This document shows positions 56,036-63,909 of a stretch of 64,000 nucleotides of DNA, in pieces. The notes beneath the pieces are model-generated. The model was not told where the DNA came from. It searched no databases and saw nothing but the letters and a program-made list of their open reading frames with translations. The stretch comes from a virus: positions 1-64,000 of IMG/VR virus record IMGVR_UViG_3300047585_000208; one strand, 5' to 3'. How positions within the stretch are numbered: position 1 is the stretch's first letter; the number at the start of each line of letters is the position of its first letter. Position numbers and translations under genes: made by a program.

Positions 56036-58705
56036 ATGACGAACCTTTCAAGCCGAATGATTTGGTACGACGTTTTGCAGTGTCTTAATATTGAGACTAC
56101 AACCAAGTCGCTTCCTTGCACAGCCCAGTGTCCTGCGTGCAAAGCGCTTACCCTCCTTATTATGAACGATCAAACGTTTGGCGGAGAGTGGTACTACTGT
56201 ACGAGTTGTAAGATATCAGGAGATAATTTTGACATATGGCAACTTGGTTCTGGATTACCTCCGGTAGAAGCGGCTTTTCGAGCTGCTGAACTGCGGCTGA
56301 TGGCAGACCGCCCAAGCTACGCCGATATTGACGAACATACAGCTCAAGTCAACGAACGAAATGCTAACCTCGAAGTTCTTCGGGAATCTCAAGACTATAT
56401 GCGATCGACCTCCTCGCTCGCGAGGATATTCCCGTTCATCGACGCTAAGAACTCGGACTGGCCCGAAAGATGCGGGAAATTTGTAGGCGCTCTAAGCCGT
56501 ATGCGACTGGCAGAAGTAGTAGTGCCACGCAGGCTCGATAACATTTCCACGAGCCTTCGCCGAAGTATGTTCGGAAAACAGCACCTAAAACCTGAATGGA
56601 ACGAAGTCCTCATAATTCCTTTTTGGGACATGCCGGGAAGGCTATCAGCGGTTACTGGAACTACTTATGACGGACAGCAGTTCTATACTCGCTACATAGC
56701 TGCGCCTTTTAATAAAAAGCCTGGGTCTGGCTTACGGACTGGCGCAGCAATGCTTCAAGTAGGCCTTGATCCGGCAATAAGGCCATTTGCTAAACCATTT
56801 GGCGCTATCCTTGTAGCAATTGATCCTCTAATGGCGCTTGAGCAGCACGCTAGGCAATTCCAAACCTCTGACGAGATATTACCCCTCGTAACGGTTTACC
56901 CGACGGCTAGAGCTTTTCAGTTCAAGCAAGTTTTCGACAACAGACCTATCGTCTTTGTTGGTCGGGAAAACCATGAACTTCCGCTGCTCTTCAAGTGTGC
57001 TCGCGAGCTGGATACTCGTATAGCAGTTATTGAAACAGACCATGTGGCTGGTCCTACTCGTCATTACATGACAACCGACAAAACTTGTCGTGCGTGGATG
57101 GAGTATGAACTTCAGTTTGCTAAGCCTTGGGCAGACGTGCTTGAGCAGCAGCTCGCAAAAATGCAAGCAACTGAAGCAGGACCGTTTCTAGAGAAAGTTG
57201 GATTTACCCAGGACGCCGCTTCGGCCTTTATTAGAGGCTGCCCAGCTACACTGCGTAACCGCCTTACTTTCTTAACAACTGAATCAAAAACTAAGTCAAC
57301 TAAGATCGGGACGATCGAAATAGTCGAAACAGAAGCTGGCTGGCGCATTGCTAAGACGAAGGAGCTTATTTGCAATGCTTCTTTCCGAATCGACGAGCTC
57401 GTGTACATGCAAAGCACCGGTAAGACACTAGCGTCAGGGGTAATCCGGTTCAACGGAGAAGATATTCCATTCTCAGCTCCTTACAGTTCTTTTGACCTAG
57501 CGCCGTTTAGGTGGTTTAAGCACTATCTACTGAAGCTTGGCAAAGGTGTGCTTTCTTTCCATTCCTCTTGGCAAAAACACGCTATCCACATATCGGAGAA
57601 CTTTCATAAGCCGGTTAGTCGCTCTGTAGCTGGAACCTACGGCTGGGACGAACCAAACAAAAATTGGCTCTTTCCTCACTGGACAATCGAAGACGGTGGT
57701 AAGGTCGTGGAGCACAGTGTTACTGATTTTGAAACTCCGTTTAGGCCGTGCCATGTCATTGCCAAACCCAGGAAGTTCACAATTCAGGAGCTCCTCGATC
57801 TTGGAGATATGAACTCAGTTGGTTTTTGGAAGCTTACTGGGGCAGTGCTAGCTAACCTGCTCGCAAAGAGATATTCAGCCAAACCAACTGGAATAGGCCT
57901 CATTGGTTGGAAGCTGCAGTCAACTCTGCCTCTCCTGGAACAACTCGGCTGCGCCTTAATAAAGCGTGGTAATCCAAGAAAGTGGCACAGAAGCCCGGAT
58001 CGCTGGCATGAATACGAGCTAGCTGAACAATGGCCTCTTGCTATGGAGCAGCTTGTGCGCGGCCAGAGGTGGTGGGACTGGATAGCGCAGCCAGAGCATA
58101 ACTGCATTGCTTGCTTTATTCCACTCCAAGGTAGGCTTGCCGCCCTGACTTACGGCTGGACTTTGATCCAAGAGCCACTTTGGGATCGAGTAATGCATTA
58201 CTCAGAATTCGCAAGATTCGTTGTACCGTCTGTGCTCCAGTGGATCGAGGGATCGAATAAGAAAATCAAACTGCACAGCCGCGGGATGTTCGATTGGGCA
58301 TTTGAGATTCTGAGGGAGTGGTTTACTGCGGAAGGTGGGAATCCGGTCGCAATCAACTATGCTGCGCTTGATATCGATGAAACGAACAGCCCGGGGATGA
58401 AGTTTGGTTATGCCCTTCAGGCGGCGCTGAAGAGGAATTTGCTAATAACAACAACAGAAGGGGTTGATGAAGCAGCTGGAACTCTTGTGCTAACTCGCAA
58501 TCAGAAGATTTGGCTAGCTGAAGCAGATCTCAGGACAGCGATTATCAAGAGCCGATCACCAAGGATTCCTGAAGAGCTCGTAACGAAGGAACTTGAAGCT
58601 GCGAAGGTTTTAAGCGAGAGAATTCGTATGGGTGAGAGAGGCTGGCTCTTTGACGAAAAGTGGTTTAGCTCTTGTAAAAGGAGAATTGCAAACGACGAAG
58701 AGTGA
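56036..58705 (+). CDS. Primase-like zinc protein (replication-related), P-loop not evident
   Basis: 889 aa from ATG 56036, with GGAG 15 bases before it. An N-terminal zinc site (C28, C32, C35, C55, C58: PCTAQCPAC and YYCTSC) resembles CHC2-type primases. A central alpha/beta part has FGAILVAIDPLMALEQHARQF and RPIVFVGRENHELPLLF, a possible TOPRIM/Rossmann segment. YGWDEPNKNWLFPHWTIEDGG is like DUF927-type helicase N-termini, but where a Walker A would be expected there is only TGIGLIGWKLQSTLPL without GKS/T. Possibly an inactive or divergent primase-helicase. Confidence 0.55.
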   Translation: MTNLSSRMIWYDVLQCLNIETTTKSLPCTAQCPACKALTLLIMNDQTFGGEWYYCTSCKISGDNFDIWQLGSGLPPVEAAFRAAELRLMADRPSYADIDEHTAQVNERNANLEVLRESQDYMRSTSSLARIFPFIDAKNSDWPERCGKFVGALSRMRLAEVVVPRRLDNISTSLRRSMFGKQHLKPEWNEVLIIPFWDMPGRLSAVTGTTYDGQQFYTRYIAAPFNKKPGSGLRTGAAMLQVGLDPAIRPFAKPFGAILVAIDPLMALEQHARQFQTSDEILPLVTVYPTARAFQFKQVFDNRPIVFVGRENHELPLLFKCARELDTRIAVIETDHVAGPTRHYMTTDKTCRAWMEYELQFAKPWADVLEQQLAKMQATEAGPFLEKVGFTQDAASAFIRGCPATLRNRLTFLTTESKTKSTKIGTIEIVETEAGWRIAKTKELICNASFRIDELVYMQSTGKTLASGVIRFNGEDIPFSAPYSSFDLAPFRWFKHYLLKLGKGVLSFHSSWQKHAIHISENFHKPVSRSVAGTYGWDEPNKNWLFPHWTIEDGGKVVEHSVTDFETPFRPCHVIAKPRKFTIQELLDLGDMNSVGFWKLTGAVLANLLAKRYSAKPTGIGLIGWKLQSTLPLLEQLGCALIKRGNPRKWHRSPDRWHEYELAEQWPLAMEQLVRGQRWWDWIAQPEHNCIACFIPLQGRLAALTYGWTLIQEPLWDRVMHYSEFARFVVPSVLQWIEGSNKKIKLHSRGMFDWAFEILREWFTAEGGNPVAINYAALDIDETNSPGMKFGYALQAALKRNLLITTTEGVDEAAGTLVLTRNQKIWLAEADLRTAIIKSRSPRIPEELVTKELEAAKVLSERIRMGERGWLFDEKWFSSCKRRIANDEE
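58187..58204. repeat. Dispersed palindrome inside a gene
   Basis: CGAGTAATGCATTACTCA inside the 56036 gene, in a frame giving RVMHYSE. Confidence 0.9.
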
Positions 58706-58753
58706 TTTGCTGGTGAACTGCTGGATAATGGCGTCATAGCTAGGAGAAAAGTT

Positions 58754-59215
58754 ATGACGCCATATATTCGCTGGATGATTCGGATGGACATCCAAAGGTT
58801 ACTCACGATAGAAGAGAACAGCTTTGACCAACCCTGGGACGAAAAGACGTTTTTAGATCAGATGCGGAAAAGGGATGTGATTGGGCTGGTTTCTGAAGTT
58901 GACGGGATCGTCGCTGGGTACATAATGTACTCGCTGGAAGACGGCTGGATGAGACTTTTAAATTTGGCCGTGACGCCGGAGCTTAGGCGGCAATCAATAG
59001 GCTCACAGTTGGTGATGAAATTGAAGTCGAAGCTGGAGCTCCACAAAAGAGAGTTCATTGAGATTACGGTTCGTGAAGGAAATACAGTCGCACAGGTATT
59101 TTTCCGTGAACTTGGTTTCGTGTGCGAGTTGCCAGTGTTGCGCAGTCATTTTGAGGACCCAGTTGAAGATGGGTATCAACTTTTTTACAGACTTCGAAAA
59201 AAGATTAAAGAATAA
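58754..59215 (+). CDS. GNAT acetyltransferase (RimI-like)
   Basis: 153 aa, ATG after TAGGAGAAAAGTT. GNAT elements: MDIQRLLTIEENSFDQPW, VAGYIMYSLEDGWMRLLNLA, then motif A LAVTPELRRQSIGSQLVM (R-R-x-x-G-x-G/S variant), followed by VREGNTVAQVFFRELGF. Closest to RimI-type N-terminal acetyltransferases. Target unknown; could acetylate a phage or host ribosomal protein. Confidence 0.8.
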   Translation: MTPYIRWMIRMDIQRLLTIEENSFDQPWDEKTFLDQMRKRDVIGLVSEVDGIVAGYIMYSLEDGWMRLLNLAVTPELRRQSIGSQLVMKLKSKLELHKREFIEITVREGNTVAQVFFRELGFVCELPVLRSHFEDPVEDGYQLFYRLRKKIKE

Positions 59216-59241
59216 ACCAGATTACTTCAACTGACCAGAAG

Positions 59242-61125
59242 CTATTGAATTCCAAAGAAACCGGCCATACCGTCATCGGAAGGCCCGTAGTGCTGCGGAG
59301 ATAGCATTTGCATTTGGCTTTCGGATATTTTCGTATTTGCTACTTCTGCCAAATCTGGCCAAGAGCCTTTTATATGGCACGCGGCGCACACAGCGAAATT
59401 CACACTGTGCGCATAGTCGTCTGAACGCCCAACCGCCCTAACAATTGTGTAAACGTCTCTACCTCTAGCTGATTCCATTTTGTTTTCAGTCAGCGCAAGG
59501 AAGTCGTCCAGCAGCCCAACTTCATCCGAGTCGACGTAGTCATAGGCAAACGTACGAATGTATTGGAACTTTAGGAGCGTGCACGTGTTGACAAGACTGC
59601 GCGCTTTATCGAGTAACCAATAATTCCTGGAATTCTTAACTTCACTCTTGTGAAATGAAATTAGAGATTTAGACGAACAATATACAAATGGGACCAATTG
59701 TTCTATTGGTAAACCCATGTGGACCATCAAAGCTTCACGTACAGCGCCGCTGCCGCAATTATCATGAGCACAAAAATGGCAACGGAACTTTTGATAGTCC
59801 TGGAGGATTGAAATTCCTTCAGAAATCTGGTCGGCTGGGTTAAGTAATTGACGACCATAAATGACATCAAACTTACCGTCAGGTCTAACACCCAAAACAC
59901 AATACTTTGTAAGGCTGACGGCCTGCCGCTCACCGCTACTAACAGTTTCGGCTTTCAAACCGGAACCCCAGTCGACACCCATAATTCTCAAAATGTAATC
60001 ATCGAGATGGCGTAAAGCTTCTGTAGGTTCGTTCCGGCATAGTGGATCATTTTTCCACGGAAGTATAGCAGCATTCATCAAGTCCGTCTTCGTGACAAGT
60101 TTAATCCCCTGGTCACAGCTCTCGCCCAAAACCTCGTTGTCAAAGTTAGCTGGAGAAGTGTTGTCTTTTCCCTCTCGCTTTCCTAAAAGGGTCTTCCAGC
60201 GATCTCGTTTCGCATAATGCATTGGCATGATAATTTGAGGAATGTGCATACCAAAAAAATCCCATCTACGCTCTGGTCTCGAATGCAACCATCGTCCCGT
60301 TCTGGGGTTAATCGGTCTTTGGCACTTAGCACAAACCACCCCCGGGGCATGTTCAGAGATATCTTCGCGATCTGGGCCAATCATCTTGTCAATATCAAAA
60401 GCTTTAGCGGGGATATTGCTATAGTTACAAGCCGGACAGACGATCAACCATTCCGCCTGAGAGCTACTCTGCCAAAGGGATTCCAGGGTATTGTCGAGCG
60501 TCAGAGCTGTCCCACTATACTGCGTCAACCGCCACTGGCTAGCGCTCAGAACTTCCTTGATAACAGGCAACAAGTCAATACTGATGTTTTGAACTTCGTC
60601 GATTAGGAGATTATCAATAGCGAGACCGCGGATTCGGTCCGCGTCAGTTAAAGCAAAGCTAAAAAAAATCTTAGACAAATTACTAAAGCTACGCTGTAAA
60701 ACCGACGCATCGACTGTGGTACCCATAAGCAGTTGCTTAATCGGCGACTGGTCAATGAGTGGTCGGACGTACTGTGTGGACTCTCTTTTCGACTGCTCAA
60801 ACCTTGGCGCAACGTACAGCACAGAATAATAGGCTATAGCTGCGCACCTCAAAACGGCGTTGACAGCGATAGTCTGCGACTTCCCGACTTGCCGAGCCGC
60901 TTTAACAACGCTCTGCAACGGCGATCTAACCTGAAACATTGTCTCAAATGGAAAATGGTCTTTAAGCGTAAACGGCTTTCCGCGCAAATTGAACAATAGC
61001 GGCAAAACTGGCGCGAGGTTTGTAACCCGCCCACTTGCCATCAACTGACAAAACGCATTCACCTTCTCTACATCTGACAACCCTTTTCCCGATAACGATT
61101 TAACAGCGTTCTCTATGTCATGCAT
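59242..61125 (-). CDS. Terminase large subunit (TerL)
   Basis: 627 aa on the minus strand, ATG after AAGGGTTTCGGAC. ATPase: Walker A AARQVGKS (76-83), Walker B LLIDE (173-177) with a following coupling segment. A zinc-type insertion (CPACNYSN, CAKCQRPI) sits between the ATPase and nuclease, as in some terminases. RNase H-like nuclease begins at MGVDWGSG, with later Asp residues. Packages DNA into the prohead. Only this and 54830 face left. Confidence 0.92.
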   Translation of the reverse strand: MHDIENAVKSLSGKGLSDVEKVNAFCQLMASGRVTNLAPVLPLLFNLRGKPFTLKDHFPFETMFQVRSPLQSVVKAARQVGKSQTIAVNAVLRCAAIAYYSVLYVAPRFEQSKRESTQYVRPLIDQSPIKQLLMGTTVDASVLQRSFSNLSKIFFSFALTDADRIRGLAIDNLLIDEVQNISIDLLPVIKEVLSASQWRLTQYSGTALTLDNTLESLWQSSSQAEWLIVCPACNYSNIPAKAFDIDKMIGPDREDISEHAPGVVCAKCQRPINPRTGRWLHSRPERRWDFFGMHIPQIIMPMHYAKRDRWKTLLGKREGKDNTSPANFDNEVLGESCDQGIKLVTKTDLMNAAILPWKNDPLCRNEPTEALRHLDDYILRIMGVDWGSGLKAETVSSGERQAVSLTKYCVLGVRPDGKFDVIYGRQLLNPADQISEGISILQDYQKFRCHFCAHDNCGSGAVREALMVHMGLPIEQLVPFVYCSSKSLISFHKSEVKNSRNYWLLDKARSLVNTCTLLKFQYIRTFAYDYVDSDEVGLLDDFLALTENKMESARGRDVYTIVRAVGRSDDYAHSVNFAVCAACHIKGSWPDLAEVANTKISESQMQMLSPQHYGPSDDGMAGFFGIQ

Positions 61126-61212
61126 GTCCGAAACCCTTCAATTTCCCATTGACACCCCAAGAGGGTGCTTCTCCTGTATTAGCTAGACGGTTTTACATCA
61201 CAGGAGAATTTA
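61126..61212 (+). other. Divergent intergenic segment
   Basis: Carries TTGACACCCC near 61150 with no well-spaced -10, and CAGGAGAATT before GTG 61213. No other signal seen. Confidence 0.3.
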
Positions 61213-61365
61213 GTGCAGCATCAAGAGTTCTTTCCGCGTTATGCAACAACTACGATAGCAGGCGGTTGCATCATCTGGTTTTGTGGCCTAGGCCCTTGGG
61301 CTTTAATTGGAGCGTCCATAGCTCTCGTCCTTAGTAAGTCTTTCCTTAACGAGCTAGACGATTAG
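61213..61365 (+). CDS. Small membrane protein, 50 aa
   Basis: GTG after CAGGAGAATTTA. MQHQEFFPRYATTTIAGG then hydrophobic CIIWFCGLGPWALIGASIAL; ends NELDD. A longer overlapping frame from 61149 is less likely because it has no ribosome binding site. Confidence 0.6.
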   Translation: MQHQEFFPRYATTTIAGGCIIWFCGLGPWALIGASIALVLSKSFLNELDD

Positions 61366-61379
61366 TATACGCTCGCAGC

Positions 61380-61397
61380 TGAGTAACGCATTACTCA
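61380..61397. repeat. Dispersed palindrome
   Basis: Perfect copy after the 61213 gene. Confidence 0.95.
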
Positions 61398-61404
61398 GGC
61401 CCTA

Positions 61405-61424
61405 CAGCAGAAGGTAATCTGCTG
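61405..61424 (+). promoter_or_regulatory. Hairpin of the intergenic family (CAGCAGA type)
   Basis: CAGCAGA (61405-61411), loop AGGTAA, TCTGCTG (61418-61424), after the palindrome at 61380. Confidence 0.45.
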
Positions 61425-61454
61425 CTTTCATAAATTCAATTAAGGAGTTTCGCA

Positions 61455-61874
61455 ATGGAAGAAGTAATGACAGCGGCAATGGAAAATTGGCAGCTATGGC
61501 TACTGGGAGTGCTCGGGGTTATAGCTGTATGGCCAATTGGCGGTAAATTTACCATGGGGCTATTCTCAACGGGGGATTTTAGTGACGACATCGCATTTTG
61601 GCTTTGGCCAGCGCTCCTGCCAATGCTTGCAGTGGTCGCGGGGCTTACCGTTACAGTAGCTGTAGCTCACCGAGCTGGTTTAGCGGTTTATGCACTGTAC
61701 CCAAAAGGGAGTTCACTGCATAAAACGCGGGTATTTAAAGCTGGACAAGCTGTTGATTACATGATTACTTGGTTAATTTGCCCGGATGACTGTAAAACGT
61801 TTAAGATTCACCCAAGCAAAGCGTCACAATCCGATTCCAAGTACCCCGTCTTCGGCTACCCAAAGGGTCACTAA
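61455..61874 (+). CDS. Membrane protein, 139 aa
   Basis: ATG after AAGGAGTTTCGCA. Hydrophobic segments at about 14-35 (WLLGVLGVIAVWPIG) and 50-80 (FWLWPALLPMLAVVAGLTVTV). Shares a WPIG-x6-G then FWP-like order with 61884 and 63506, so possibly paralogous. Role unknown. Confidence 0.65.
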   Translation: MEEVMTAAMENWQLWLLGVLGVIAVWPIGGKFTMGLFSTGDFSDDIAFWLWPALLPMLAVVAGLTVTVAVAHRAGLAVYALYPKGSSLHKTRVFKAGQAVDYMITWLICPDDCKTFKIHPSKASQSDSKYPVFGYPKGH

Positions 61875-61883
61875 GGAGCGCCA

Positions 61884-62216
61884 ATGCTAACAATCCTCTT
61901 TAGTGGCTGGCCTTACTTCTTGCTCGGACTCCTCTTGACCATCCTCGTTTGGCGAATTGGTTATCACACAACTCTCGGGATCTGCAACGCAAACGAGCAA
62001 GACAGGGGCTGTGGGTTAGTTTTTCTGTTCTGGCCAGTAATTGCAGCTTTCATTGTTATCGTGTCTGCGCTTATTCCCGTCTGTGTGGCCTTACCTCGCT
62101 TAGCGAGATGGCTTCAAGGTGGAGCTAAATTTTCAAAGGCTAACCCACCTGTTACTTACAAGTTCGGTAAATGGTGGATTGATCAAGTTCAAACCTTCTA
62201 CAAACTCAGTAGCTAA
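61884..62216 (+). CDS. Membrane protein, 110 aa
   Basis: ATG after AAGGAGCGCC. Two hydrophobic stretches (WPYFLLGLLLTILVWRIGY, GLVFLFWPVIAAFIVIVSAL) with a positively charged C-terminal tail. Tandem with 61455. Confidence 0.65.
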   Translation: MLTILFSGWPYFLLGLLLTILVWRIGYHTTLGICNANEQDRGCGLVFLFWPVIAAFIVIVSALIPVCVALPRLARWLQGGAKFSKANPPVTYKFGKWWIDQVQTFYKLSS

Positions 62217-62227
62217 AGGAGACCTAA

Positions 62228-62659
62228 ATGGTTGAAATCTTCCTTTTACTGGTTCTTGCTTCGATCGCTCTTTCAAGAGCCTGGCACGAAAGTCCGCTGT
62301 TTATCGCTGCTCGCGAGTACACCAAAGCTTGGCAAACACTTCCGGGATTTAAAGGTTTTGTCGGTAAGCTCGCGAATTGTCATGTTTGTAACGCGTTTCA
62401 CTTTACGTTTTTGCTCCTCGTCCTATTCATTTTGCTGCCAATGCTACTTGGCGGCGGAGCTCCTTTTCTTGGAGAACTAATTTTGACTTGCCTCTCAGCC
62501 ACAACTTTAGTACACTGGCACGGGGACATTAAGAACTATTCAGGAGCACCCCGTGAGTCGAAAGAAAGGCAAGAAGGTCCGTATTCAGAAGCCACCGGAG
62601 CCCCTTTTGGAAGCGCCGGTCAGCCAGATCATACAAGAGCTTGGTCCAGATGCCGCTAA
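62228..62659 (+). CDS. Membrane protein with CHVC motif, 143 aa
   Basis: ATG after AAAGGAGACCTAA. Hydrophobic N-terminus (FLLLVLASIALS), then NCHVCNAFHFTFLLLVLFILL, reminiscent of DUF1360-type CxxC-plus-helix proteins (weak). The last third overlaps the RNase H gene in another frame by about 107 bases. Confidence 0.55.
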   Translation: MVEIFLLLVLASIALSRAWHESPLFIAAREYTKAWQTLPGFKGFVGKLANCHVCNAFHFTFLLLVLFILLPMLLGGGAPFLGELILTCLSATTLVHWHGDIKNYSGAPRESKERQEGPYSEATGAPFGSAGQPDHTRAWSRCR

Positions 62660-63182
62660 CTGGGACGCTACAATAATTGGCGACGGCAGCGGCAGTACTT
62701 GGGACGGCTCGTGCGGCTGGGCTTCAGTAATCGTTGATAAACACAGCGGAGTTCGAAAAGCTTTTAAAGGGGCTATGACACCCGGTACAAGTTTTCTTGG
62801 CGAGATCTTCGCGTACATCCAGCCTTTACTTTGGTATTCGCGTAACCCTGGAAGGCATTACTTAAGAAAGGCGATGCAAGACCACGCCTTTGCACAGCTA
62901 AAAGTAAACATCATTACAGACTCTGAAACACTGGCTAGGCAGGGGCGTGGTCTGTATTCCCGTGGCGGCTCGCAGCCGCTGTGGCAGATGATTGACAGTA
63001 TTGCAAGCGAAGGGTACAGCTTTAGGTGGTTTTGGATCCGAAGAGATCGAACCGGGCTCAATATGCTCGTTGACCATTTGTCGAGAATGTGCCGAAAAGC
63101 TGTTGAAGATGTTAGCCTGCCCGAAGGAACTAAACTCGAAGATTTTAATCCGGATGTTGCAGAAGAAGGAAGTCAGATATGA
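62553..63182 (+). CDS. RNase H-like protein
   Basis: 209 aa, GTG 62553 after AGGAGCACCCC. RNase H acidic residues are in order: D44 (IIGDGSGSTW), E84 (FLGEIFAYIQ), D123 (ITDSETLARQ) and D174 (LNMLVDHLSR). Degrades RNA in RNA/DNA hybrids, e.g. replication primers. Stop overlaps the next start (ATGA). Confidence 0.75.
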   Translation: MSRKKGKKVRIQKPPEPLLEAPVSQIIQELGPDAANWDATIIGDGSGSTWDGSCGWASVIVDKHSGVRKAFKGAMTPGTSFLGEIFAYIQPLLWYSRNPGRHYLRKAMQDHAFAQLKVNIITDSETLARQGRGLYSRGGSQPLWQMIDSIASEGYSFRWFWIRRDRTGLNMLVDHLSRMCRKAVEDVSLPEGTKLEDFNPDVAEEGSQI

Positions 63183-63481
63183 GCGATTTTGCCGGAGCGC
63201 CAACTATAACGACACCGGAAGGCGGTCATCAGAGTAAGTGCTGTATGCGAGCAGACTTACTGCCATTTAAAGCTTTGCGAGATATTTCTCAGGTTCTAGG
63301 TGAAGGTGCTAGGAAGTACGGAGTAGGCAACTGGAAGCTTATCCCAGTCGTGGATCATTTAAATCACGCCGTTGCTCACATCATGGCGAGCCTAGATGGT
63401 AACAGCGAAGAGCCTCATCTGCTGCACGCGGGGTGCCGCATACTCTTCGCAATCGAGTGTAATCGTGATAAAGCTGAGTAA
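63179..63481 (+). CDS. dATP/dGTP diphosphohydrolase-like protein (DUF5664-like), 100 aa
   Basis: ATGA overlap with RNase H. Motifs GEGARKYGVGNWKLIPVVDH, NHAVAHIMASLDG and HAGCRILFAIECN fit the small phage family annotated DUF5664 / dATP-dGTP diphosphohydrolase N-terminal domain (recall). Likely nucleotide-pool or related role; ends Glu-stop in a palindrome. Confidence 0.7.
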   Translation: MSDFAGAPTITTPEGGHQSKCCMRADLLPFKALRDISQVLGEGARKYGVGNWKLIPVVDHLNHAVAHIMASLDGNSEEPHLLHAGCRILFAIECNRDKAE

Positions 63482-63492
63482 CGCATTACTCA
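63475..63492. repeat. Dispersed palindrome
   Basis: Glu-stop of the DUF5664-like gene, before the 63506 gene. Confidence 0.95.
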
Positions 63493-63505
63493 AAAGGAGA
63501 AAGCT

Positions 63506-63805
63506 ATGACGTCTGAATGGATTCTTTACGGGTTACTTGGGTTGGTCGTCTACTGGCGGATAGCTGTTTTTACTTGCGCTGTTGCTTACGCAGCGCTTGG
63601 TGCGCCGAGGTATTTTGATTTTTCCGCAGGAATGGAGTACGTCGGAGCAATTTTTTGGCCTATAACCTGGGTTGTAATCGGGTGCGCTGTTGTTATTGGT
63701 ACTTGCTGTAAAGTCCTGCAGAACGCCGGTAATTCTAGCCCAAAAGGCTTAATCAACAAAGCCGGTGCCAAAATCGGCAATATCGTTTACAAAAGTGTTA
63801 ACTAG
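63506..63805 (+). CDS. Membrane protein, 99 aa
   Basis: ATG after AAAAGGAGAAAGCT. YGLLGLVVYWRIAVFTCAVAY, then AIFWPITWVVIGCAVVIGTC: two hydrophobic helices with FWP as in 61455/61884. Confidence 0.65.
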   Translation: MTSEWILYGLLGLVVYWRIAVFTCAVAYAALGAPRYFDFSAGMEYVGAIFWPITWVVIGCAVVIGTCCKVLQNAGNSSPKGLINKAGAKIGNIVYKSVN

Positions 63806-63858
63806 GAGCAAAAGATGGAGCTTTCGTATATCCCGCTTGTGGTCTAAGGTAATTTCTC

Positions 63859-63887
63859 TTGACACCTAGCCTTTCATAGGCTATGAT
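63859..63887 (+). promoter_or_regulatory. Sigma-70 consensus promoter
   Basis: TTGACA (63859-63864), 17-base spacer, TATGAT (63882-63887). The best host-type promoter seen in the window; drives the gene at 63910. Confidence 0.75.
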
Positions 63888-63909
63888 GCTTAAATATCAA
63901 GGAGTTGCC

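Noticed and set aside
61126-61212. TTGACA near 61150 as a promoter
   Set aside because: Best -10 candidates lie 20 or more bases downstream, outside normal spacing.
324-63492. Palindrome copies as a CRISPR array or IS ends
   Set aside because: Copies are not clustered with spacers, and no transposase or target duplications flank them.
63815-63847. Ten-codon frame MELSYIPLVV with AGGAG
   Set aside because: It has a good ribosome binding site but is too short to support as a gene; it could be a leader.
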